NCBI RefSeq assembly: GCF_001613505.1 | Contig: NZ_BDCM01000012.1 | Span: 62,001 to 126,000 of the forward strand | Source of the DNA: Nocardia mikamii NBRC 108933 | GTDB lineage: Bacteria > Actinomycetota > Actinomycetes > Mycobacteriales > Mycobacteriaceae | DNA: 64,000 nt | Reading direction: 5' to 3' | Shown here: piece by piece, positions 37,323 through 43,366 of the stretch | How positions within the stretch are numbered: the stretch's first letter is position 1 | Layout: every line of letters begins with the position of its first letter | Position numbers and translations under genes: made by a program | Notes under the pieces: model-generated | Told to the model about the DNA's origin: nothing | The model's input: the letters and a program-made list of their open reading frames with translations, nothing else | The model's database searches: none

Positions 37323-38156
37323 TCACCATCGGGTCCACCCCTGCAGGGTGTCGACGTATTCGCTCGGCGTGGCTCTGCTGTCGGTGGGTTTGAGCCGCCA
37401 GTCCCCGTTGTCCCACACCATGACCAGCCGGATCGCCGCCCACACCTGTTTGCCGTCGTTGACCGGCCCGCGGGCGGCTAGCCGCACGATCGCCATATCG
37501 TCGGCGTAGTTCTCGATCTGGAACGCGTCGGGGGCGACCAGGTACTTGGTGATCCGGGCCGGCTGCTGGTCGGGCAGTTTGCCGTCACCGCGCGCCTTGT
37601 CGTAGGCCGCGACCTGCTGAGCCGAGACCCGCACCTGACGCACGTACAGATCCCGGTCTCCGGGCCGCGCGTTGAGCCGATAGGTGATCTGCGCCGCCGC
37701 CAATGCCGCCCCCTGCGGTGTGTGGGAATAGCCGACGGCCAGTCCCTTGTCGTCGATCCGGGTCGGACCGTCGCTGGTGGAGAACGGCACCGAGGCGCCG
37801 TAGACCCGCTGCCAGCCACGTGGTTCGGTGGTGCCGGCGGGTGCCGCGGTCAGCCAGTCCGGATCCGACGAGTCGTGCTGCTGTGCGGGATTCTGCGGAA
37901 GTGGTTGTCCCGCGGGATTGTTGGGTATATCGACGCGGCGACGGAACAGATCCGTATCGGGTTCGGCGAATCCGGTCGCGCCCGAGCCCGCGACGGGCGA
38001 GGGCGGCGGATCCGCTTTCCGGGCATCGGACGAGGAGGTGTCACGGCCGACGTAGACGAAGACGCCGACGATCACGATCAGGGCGATCACGGCCGCGGAG
38101 ACGATGACACCGAAGGAGATGCCGCTGCGCTCGTCGTAGGTGTCCTTGTTGCTCAT
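37323..38156 (-). CDS. Single-span VirB8-like protein of the type IV operon
   Basis: 277 residues. After a short cytoplasmic N-terminus, one span at ~13-36 (ISFGVIVSAAVIALIVIVGVFVYVG) leads to a Pro/Ser linker and an extracytoplasmic alpha/beta domain that ends AAIRLVMVWDNGDWRLKPTDS. That ending, a beta strand of NTF2-like type, is common to VirB8/TcpC-like scaffold proteins. No catalytic motif is seen. The ATG overlaps the stop of the preceding 32-codon frame. Confidence 0.7.
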   Translation of the reverse strand: MSNKDTYDERSGISFGVIVSAAVIALIVIVGVFVYVGRDTSSSDARKADPPPSPVAGSGATGFAEPDTDLFRRRVDIPNNPAGQPLPQNPAQQHDSSDPDWLTAAPAGTTEPRGWQRVYGASVPFSTSDGPTRIDDKGLAVGYSHTPQGAALAAAQITYRLNARPGDRDLYVRQVRVSAQQVAAYDKARGDGKLPDQQPARITKYLVAPDAFQIENYADDMAIVRLAARGPVNDGKQVWAAIRLVMVWDNGDWRLKPTDSRATPSEYVDTLQGWTRW

Positions 38157-38251
38157 ACCGTCACCTCCCGTCGCGGGTCGTCGTCGGATGTCGTTTCGTC
38201 GAATGTGGTTGTCGCCGTGGTGTCATCGGCGGGCATGCGGAAATCTGTCAC
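38153..38251 (-). CDS. Possible 32-residue small protein in the type IV operon
   Basis: GTG start at 38251, 4 bp after the stop of the two-span protein. It ends in a 4-bp overlap (ATGA) with the next start. The product is Asp/Thr-rich and acidic (FDETTSDDDPRREVTV). The coupling geometry is that of its neighbours, but no good Shine-Dalgarno is visible, and it may only be a spacer. Confidence 0.35.
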   Translation of the reverse strand: MTDFRMPADDTTATTTFDETTSDDDPRREVTV

Positions 38252-38255
38252 CGGC

Positions 38256-38519
38256 TCACGCAGGAAGCAGGGTCAATGCGATCGCACTTGCCGAACTGGC
38301 CACGATGGCGCCGATCAGGCTCATCACGATGCCGTGCGAGGCGTCGTTGACGGCCATGTCGTCGCGCATCGCCGACCACAGCCGGCCCGCGGAGATGATC
38401 ATCCAGGCCAGGCACAGCAACAGCACGCACCACAGTAACCAGTTGATCAGCTGCATGATCGGTTCGATCACGTCCGCGGGCATCTGCTTGTAGGCCAGCA
38501 CGATCGCGGCGCCCCTCAC
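38256..38519 (-). CDS. Small two-span membrane protein (pilin-like) of the type IV operon
   Basis: 87 residues from the GTG at 38519, which overlaps the previous stop (GTGA). Two hydrophobic segments (NWLLWCVLLLCLAWMIISAG and GIVMSLIGAIVASSASAIALTLL) are joined by a charged loop (RLWSAMRDDMAVNDASHG). Size and topology resemble VirB2/VirB3-type subunits. It directly follows another two-span protein gene, so the pair may be pilin and companion. Confidence 0.65.
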   Translation of the reverse strand: MRGAAIVLAYKQMPADVIEPIMQLINWLLWCVLLLCLAWMIISAGRLWSAMRDDMAVNDASHGIVMSLIGAIVASSASAIALTLLPA

Positions 38520-38812
38520 GATCCGATGACTGCGTTCATGATCGTGCCCGCACTGGTGGCGACGATGCCGCCGATCATGGCGCCCGCCACCATCTTCGGC
38601 GATTCCAGCCCGCCGCCGGTCCACTTCTCCCACGCGAAGCGGCCACCGGCGTAGGTGATGCCCAGGATGCCCGACAGCAGCACGAACCACGTGAAGTAGC
38701 GCACCAGTTTCATCAGCTTGTCGGCGGCCGGCGGCGTCTCGGGTGTCGGATTCCCGACCTGAGCGAGAACAACGCCGTACGTCTCGTGTACAGCGGCCAG
38801 GATGGTACTCAT
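38516..38812 (-). CDS. VirB2-like small membrane protein
   Basis: 98 residues. The N-terminal 30 residues are followed by two membrane segments, RYFTWFVLLSGILGITYAGG and MVAGAMIGGIVATSAGTIMNAVIG, with a short polar loop (WEKWTGGGLESPK) between them. This matches the layout of VirB2/TrbC pilins, although a cleavable signal peptide is not obvious. It overlaps its neighbours at both ends, which implies tightly coupled translation in the operon. Confidence 0.7.
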   Translation of the reverse strand: MSTILAAVHETYGVVLAQVGNPTPETPPAADKLMKLVRYFTWFVLLSGILGITYAGGRFAWEKWTGGGLESPKMVAGAMIGGIVATSAGTIMNAVIGS

Positions 38813-38922
38813 CGAGCGTCCTTCTCAATAGGTGATCGGAATACAAAGCCGGGTACCGGAGGTACACCGTCGGAAACAGCTGTCGGCGTGGTCGTGGCAG
38901 CACAACGTCCGGGCACGATCAT
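38809..38922 (-). CDS. 37-residue small protein in the type IV operon
   Basis: ATG at 38922 overlaps the upstream stop and its own stop overlaps the next start, both as ATGA. A strong ribosome site AGGAGGAG stands 6 nt before the ATG, better than most genes here. The product begins MIVPGRCAATTTPTAV and ends PVPGFVFRSPIEKDAR. It has one cysteine and no span. No family is recognised. Confidence 0.55.
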   Translation of the reverse strand: MIVPGRCAATTTPTAVSDGVPPVPGFVFRSPIEKDAR

Positions 38923-39563
38923 CGTTGCTCCTCCTGTTGCGAACCGGCGCCGACCGTCTCCCGCACCAGGTCGACGATGCTCATTCCCAGCGCGTCCACC
39001 TCGTGCGGAACTTCTTGCAGCGGATCGAGTTTGCGCTTGCGCTGCTGTGGCGGCGGGTCGCTCGGCGACCACACCGGCAGCTGGTCGGGTTCGACCAGCG
39101 TCCACTCCTCGATCCAGGGCATCTGCCACACCTGTCCGGCCAGTGCGCCGACCACGTCGCGGTAGCGCCGGATCTCGGCCGGGATCCGGCCCGGGCGCGC
39201 GGCCACGGTCACCAGGCCCAGCACCTCGCTCGGCCCGGCGAGTCCGGCCCGGTGCTGGCGCAGCAGATCATGGGCGCGGGTCAGCCCGGCGATGGTCTCG
39301 CGGGCGACCAGCACCACGAAAGGTGATTCGCGTTCGAACACACCGGGCCAGCGCCGGTGCGAATCCGCCGCAGGCGCAAGCACATGCGCGAGGGTACTGG
39401 CTCCCGCGCCGCCGTGCACGCCCAGCAACCACACCAGCGGCGCCCGTCCGGCGCCGGGCACCGGGCGGTCCCAGATGGGCGCGCGACGAGACTCCGCCGG
39501 TGCGACAACGCCTGCCGCAGGCGGGTTTTCGGAGGAGCGAGGTTCCTTCATGGCCGCGGTCAT
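38919..39563 (-). CDS. ParA/MinD-like protein without P-loop lysines (DUF6668-like)
   Basis: 214 residues. An N-terminal Pro-rich stretch is followed by PLVWLLGVHGGAGASTLAHVLAPA, the position of the deviant Walker A of ParA proteins. Both the signature lysine and the P-loop lysine are replaced (His and Ala). The rest (TLVEPDQLPVWSPSDPPPQQRKRK) is not diagnostic. It resembles DUF6668 proteins found beside actinobacterial conjugation genes. It overlaps the next ParA-like gene by 4 bp, so the two may form a heteromer. Confidence 0.65.
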   Translation of the reverse strand: MTAAMKEPRSSENPPAAGVVAPAESRRAPIWDRPVPGAGRAPLVWLLGVHGGAGASTLAHVLAPAADSHRRWPGVFERESPFVVLVARETIAGLTRAHDLLRQHRAGLAGPSEVLGLVTVAARPGRIPAEIRRYRDVVGALAGQVWQMPWIEEWTLVEPDQLPVWSPSDPPPQQRKRKLDPLQEVPHEVDALGMSIVDLVRETVGAGSQQEEQR

Positions 39564-40432
39564 GATGCCATCCCACTCAGCAGCCGCCGGTACGCCCTCC
39601 GGGTTTCGGCGTCGAGTGCGTTGTGGCGCACCAGCTCTCCGCGCGCCAGGTGGGTGTCGTAGGGGATCTCGCGGATGTCGCGGACCCAGCCGGTGAGATG
39701 TTCGCGCAGGTGATCGGCCACGCGAGAGTCGTTGCCGGGCAACTGATGTGAGATCACGATGGTGGTGTCACCGACGATGCCGCCGCCCTGCCCCTCGGCG
39801 TGGCCGCCGAACTCGTCGTCGAGCCATTCGAGGGTGACCCGCAAACGATTGGCGGCGTCGGCGCGAGCCGGAATCGACAGCACCAGAGCCACTTCCGCGT
39901 CCTCGAGCAGCGGCCGCAGCTGACGGGCGGCGATCGGGCTGCCGCCGTCGTACACCGGGGTGTAGCCGGCGTCGGCGACGGCCCGGGCCACCGTCAGATA
40001 GGTGGCACGGCGGCGCAGCGGGGAGGCGTCGCGCCACAGCAGGCCGATACCGGAGCTCGCCTGGGAGAGACATTCCTTCAGCGGCGCCGGCTCGTCGTCA
40101 CCGCGGCCGTACAGCCACTGCTGCAGACTGATCGGACTCAGATGTTCGTCGGCGCCGCGCAGGGCCAGGTCGCTGCCGGCGACGGTGGCGTCGACGGCCA
40201 CCGCCGCGGCCTCCGCGCCCAGTTCGCCCGCGAGTCCCAGGGCGGTGGTGGTGGTTCCAGCCCCACCGCAGCCGCCGACGACCAGAATCGGGCGCGGCAG
40301 GCCGCCACCCTCGCCGTCGTCACGGCGACCCTTGCGCAACCGGACCACCGGCGCCCGTCCACGCGGTCGCGAGCTCGCCGCGACGTCCGCGTCGGACGTC
40401 TCGTCGAGCCATCGGCTCCAGTCCTGTCCCAT
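39560..40432 (-). CDS. ParA/MinD-like ATPase-fold protein with atypical P-loop
   Basis: 290 residues. The N-terminal 45 residues are basic. The fold begins PILVVGGCGGAGTTTTALGLAGELG, where the ParA consensus KGGVGKTT is changed to CGGAGTTT, so both lysines are absent. VAVDATVAGSDLALRGAD occupies the A' region and YTPVYDGGSPIAARQLRPLL that of Walker B. The strong Shine-Dalgarno AGGAG precedes the ATG. Partner of the following ParA-like protein. A role in positioning the secretion machine is possible but inferred. Confidence 0.7.
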   Translation of the reverse strand: MGQDWSRWLDETSDADVAASSRPRGRAPVVRLRKGRRDDGEGGGLPRPILVVGGCGGAGTTTTALGLAGELGAEAAAVAVDATVAGSDLALRGADEHLSPISLQQWLYGRGDDEPAPLKECLSQASSGIGLLWRDASPLRRRATYLTVARAVADAGYTPVYDGGSPIAARQLRPLLEDAEVALVLSIPARADAANRLRVTLEWLDDEFGGHAEGQGGGIVGDTTIVISHQLPGNDSRVADHLREHLTGWVRDIREIPYDTHLARGELVRHNALDAETRRAYRRLLSGMAS

Positions 40433-40445
40433 CTCAGCTCTCCTC

Positions 40446-41570
40446 TTACCCGGCCGTGATGCCCGTGATCAGGGTGCGGCCGCCGACCACCGCGGTGGTC
40501 ACCAACTGCTTGTCGTAGGTGGCGGGGGTCGCGCCCGGCCGCCGTTCGGTCACCTCCACCGAATACCTGTTCTCGTCCAATGTGACCACCCGCACGCAAT
40601 ACTCGGTGCCCAGCGGCACCGAGGCGATGCCGCGCTGGATCACCGGCGCCGGCGAGACCGCCGCGTTCGGTGCCACCACCTCGCGCGCTCGCTCGGCCGA
40701 GCGTTCGACGTAGAAGGCGTGCTGGAACCACATGATCGCGTCCGGCCCGGAATCGGTGCCGCCGACCTCGGCGCCGCGCACCACGCGCGCGGACCGTTCG
40801 GTCGGGCAGTGCGCCGCCGAACCCACCCGTGCGCCGGAATCGGCGCCGAACGCCGAGGTGAGCCGCAGCATCGGAGCCTCGTCGCCCACGGCCGGCCGTA
40901 CCGGCAGCGGCGCCATCGACTGTTTACCGTCGTCGCCGGAGCGCAGTAGGTACAGCGCGAAACCGCCTGCGACCACCAGCAATAACACGGCTACCGCCAA
41001 GACGAGCGCGACACGCAACCGGCTCGGGCGGATGTAGTCGCGCAGGGCCGGAGAGGCCGGGCCCGGGGCGCGGCGCACGATCCGGCCCGCGCCGTCGCCG
41101 TGCTCGCGCCGGGGCGGCAGAATCCACTCGGGTGTGTCCACGTCGTCGCGCTCGTCGGAATCGTCCACCGGCGAACGCGCCCCGGATCCCTCCGCATCGT
41201 CGCCGTCGGCACCGGCCGCCCGCGTCCGGCGGCGGCCACGGGCCCGGCCCTCGCCGGTCTCGGCGTCGCGGGGCAGGCGCAGCACCTCACCCTCGTGGAC
41301 GGGATAGTCGTCGTCGGGCCCGGGCGCGTGGCTGCCGACCCAGTCGGTCCAGCCCCCGACGAATTCGCTGCGTCGCGTGGCCGGTTCGTCGGCGAACGGA
41401 ATGTCGAACGGTTCGGGCTCGGTGTCGCGGATGTAGTGCGGATACCGCGCCGCTCCAGGTTCCGCCTCGTCGTCGACGGCGTCGGATTCCCCCGGCGCGG
41501 CCGCGGGCACGGCGTGTTCGGGTTCCAGCGCCGGGAACCACCGTTGGACCTCTTTGTACGGCTTCAACAT
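40446..41570 (-). CDS. Single-span acidic protein of the type IV operon
   Basis: 374 residues. Residues 1-180 are acidic, disordered and cytoplasmic (EPFDIPFADEPATRRSEF). One span at ~186-208 (RVALVLAVAVLLLVVAGGFALYLL) is followed by an extracytoplasmic ~165-residue domain with two cysteines (AHCPTERSARVVRG, GTEYCVRVV) that may be disulfide-linked. No known family is recognised. The position early in the operon suggests a scaffold or outer assembly factor. Confidence 0.65.
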   Translation of the reverse strand: MLKPYKEVQRWFPALEPEHAVPAAAPGESDAVDDEAEPGAARYPHYIRDTEPEPFDIPFADEPATRRSEFVGGWTDWVGSHAPGPDDDYPVHEGEVLRLPRDAETGEGRARGRRRTRAAGADGDDAEGSGARSPVDDSDERDDVDTPEWILPPRREHGDGAGRIVRRAPGPASPALRDYIRPSRLRVALVLAVAVLLLVVAGGFALYLLRSGDDGKQSMAPLPVRPAVGDEAPMLRLTSAFGADSGARVGSAAHCPTERSARVVRGAEVGGTDSGPDAIMWFQHAFYVERSAERAREVVAPNAAVSPAPVIQRGIASVPLGTEYCVRVVTLDENRYSVEVTERRPGATPATYDKQLVTTAVVGGRTLITGITAG

Positions 41571-41627
41571 TCCCTCATCCCCGCGGAGCCGGGCACGTCG
41601 TGCAGCATCGTCGGACCCTCTCGGCGA

Positions 41628-41945
41628 TCAGTTCGTGGAGAACGGGTAGTTGTTGTCAGCGGTACCGCCTTGGGACGACGCCAACGGCACACCACCGGGT
41701 GCGGCGTCACCGAGGCCCTTCCCGAACGGAAATTGTCCCGTACCCGACGAATTCGGCGAACTCGACGCGCCGTCCGACGCCGCCGAGATTCGGGCGATAC
41801 CACATCCACGCAGGTCAAGGGGTGTGAACGGGGGTATCTCGAACGCCCGATCGAGGGCCGCCGCGGATGTGGGTGCGCCGCATCCGCGGCGGAGGCCCGA
41901 GGCGACCGGTACGGTCGCCGCCGAGCATGTCAGCACGGTCAGCAT
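41628..41945 (-). CDS. Small exported protein, first gene of the type IV operon
   Basis: 105 residues from an ATG with ribosome site GAAGGGGGT. The N-terminus MLTVLTCSAATVPVASG is weakly hydrophobic and could be a short signal or lipoprotein-like sequence, though it is not classical. The rest is Gly/Ser/Pro-rich (SSSPNSSGTGQFPFGKGLGD) with three or four cysteines and no family. It lies 57 bp before the 374-residue gene. Confidence 0.5.
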   Translation of the reverse strand: MLTVLTCSAATVPVASGLRRGCGAPTSAAALDRAFEIPPFTPLDLRGCGIARISAASDGASSSPNSSGTGQFPFGKGLGDAAPGGVPLASSQGGTADNNYPFSTN

Positions 41946-42127
41946 GATCTGACCCCCTTCAAACCCGCTGTCTGCAACAGTTCTGAGGGTCGAGTGCCAC
42001 TGCGACCCGTCCGGCGATCATGGTGTGGATTCGAGTTGTCGCCGAACATCGCGCGCGCCCCGAAACGCAATAAACCGTAACAGAATCCGGCTCGGAGTGC
42101 AGGCCCTCCGTCGGTGCCCGAACACAT

Positions 42128-42139
42128 CCGCGATCGCGG
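42128..42139. repeat. Palindrome CCGCGATCGCGG
   Basis: A perfect 12-bp palindrome in the region upstream of the type IV operon. Short GC-rich palindromes are common in such DNA, so its significance is uncertain. Confidence 0.35.
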
Positions 42140-42179
42140 TCCCCGAACCTTCCTACCTGCGCGAAGGATTCGCCGCGGG

Positions 42180-42195
42180 CCGGTCGGCCGACCGG
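42180..42195. repeat. 16-bp perfect palindrome upstream of the type IV operon
   Basis: CCGGTCGGCCGACCGG is fully self-complementary and lies 41 bp from the 12-bp palindrome. It is a candidate operator for a dimeric regulator. Confidence 0.4.
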
Positions 42196-42429
42196 GGCGG
42201 ACAGCCTTCGGGAGGCTCGGCAACATCGCGGCGAACGCGCAATTCACGCTTGGCCGAAGCCAACTCGTCGCGACTCCGGATACCGCCGCGAAATATGTTG
42301 CCGAACAATTGCCATTCGCTCGCTCACAGGCATTCCGGCTATCCGGATGGACCGCACCGCTCGATGCCGGTGAATTCGCCGGTATCGCGGTCCTCCGGCC
42401 CTTTCACCGGCCCCGCATCACCCCGCCTC

Positions 42430-42447
42430 GGATCGGTACACCGATCC
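42430..42447. promoter_or_regulatory. Inverted repeat upstream of the DMT exporter
   Basis: GGATCGGT-AC-ACCGATCC is a perfect 8-2-8 inverted repeat 40 bp upstream of the exporter's GTG. It is a likely operator or part of the promoter region. Confidence 0.45.
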
Positions 42448-42487
42448 CGATGCTGTGGCCCCCGATCGCGGGCGGCACACTGATCGA

Positions 42488-43366
42488 GTGAGCAACTTTC
42501 CCGTCGCCGCGGTCGTCTGCGCCTTCCTCGGCGCCGTGCTGTTCGCCGTGTCGGCGGTCGCCCAGCAACGCGCGGCGGCCGACGTGCCGGCCGGTGATGC
42601 GCTGGTAGCCCAGCTCGTTCGCAATCCGCGCTGGTGGGCCGGCATCATCGGTGACGCCGGCGGCTTCGTGTTCCAGGTCGTGGCGCTGGCGCTGGGGTCG
42701 GTGCTGATCGTGCAGCCGATTCTGGTGACCGCACTGGTCTTCGCGTTACCGCTGGCCGCGCACTACAGCCGCCGCCCGGTCACGCCGGTCATGTGGGCGC
42801 ACGCGGTCGCGCTCTCGGCCGCGCTGGCCTGCTTCCTCGTCGTCGGCGATCCCACCGAGGGCATCTCCGACGCGCCGTGGTCGACCTGGATGTGGCCGCT
42901 GATTCTGGTTCTCGGCGTGATCGCCGCGGCGGTCGTTGTCGCGGTGGTGATCCGGGTAACCGGATTGCAGGCACTCATGCTGGGGGCCGCGGCCGGTCTA
43001 CTGTTCGGCGTTTCCGCCGCGCTCACCCAGCACGTCATCCAGCTGTTCGGACGCGGTCTCACCACGGCGCTCACCAACTGGCAGACGTACACCCTGGTCG
43101 CCGCGGGCATCGTGGGGCTCTATCTGCAACAGCGCGGCTACCAGGTCGGGGCACTGTCGGCCTCGCTACCGGCCTTCACCGTCGCCGAACCGCTCGGCGC
43201 CGCGTTCCTCGGTCTCACCGTGCTGGACGAGCGACTGCGGACCGGTACGGCCGGCACGGTCGTCGTCATCGCCTCGGTGCTGGTGATGTGCGTGGCCGCG
43301 GTCCAGCTGTCGCGAGCCCAGGCCGAACTGCCGCCGGCGGATCAGGCTGCCGAGGTCACCCGGTAG
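42488..43366 (+). CDS. DMT-superfamily (EamA-like) membrane transporter
   Basis: 292 residues with about nine to ten membrane spans and no soluble domain. It begins SNFPVAAVVCAFLGAVLFAVSAVAQQRAA and contains FVFQVVALALGSVLIVQPILVTALVFALPL, the small-metabolite exporter pattern of actinobacterial DMT proteins. I chose the GTG at 42488, where the first span begins. The last 25 bp overlap, tail to tail, the end of relA on the other strand. The substrate is unknown. Confidence 0.82.
   Translation: MSNFPVAAVVCAFLGAVLFAVSAVAQQRAAADVPAGDALVAQLVRNPRWWAGIIGDAGGFVFQVVALALGSVLIVQPILVTALVFALPLAAHYSRRPVTPVMWAHAVALSAALACFLVVGDPTEGISDAPWSTWMWPLILVLGVIAAAVVVAVVIRVTGLQALMLGAAAGLLFGVSAALTQHVIQLFGRGLTTALTNWQTYTLVAAGIVGLYLQQRGYQVGALSASLPAFTVAEPLGAAFLGLTVLDERLRTGTAGTVVVIASVLVMCVAAVQLSRAQAELPPADQAAEVTR

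Larger units (their letters stand above)
41946..42487. other. Upstream region of the type IV operon and DMT exporter
   Basis: 542 bp with no convincing gene. It contains an AT-richer patch (GCAATAAACCGTAACAG, ~42069-42085) suited to a leftward promoter, and three palindromes listed separately at 42128, 42180 and 42430. It must contain the operon promoter and could contain a transfer-origin-like site, but nothing proves that. Confidence 0.5.

Noticed and set aside
25458..42487. Classical integrative conjugative element
   Set aside because: No integrase, relaxase, tRNA target or flanking direct repeat was found by eye, so I call it only type IV secretion-like.
42025..42491. Two + strand frames (42025-42483 and 42114-42491) and a - strand frame (41939-42247) upstream of the type IV operon
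   Set aside because: No ribosome site, family similarity or codon pattern supports them, and they overlap each other and the promoter region.
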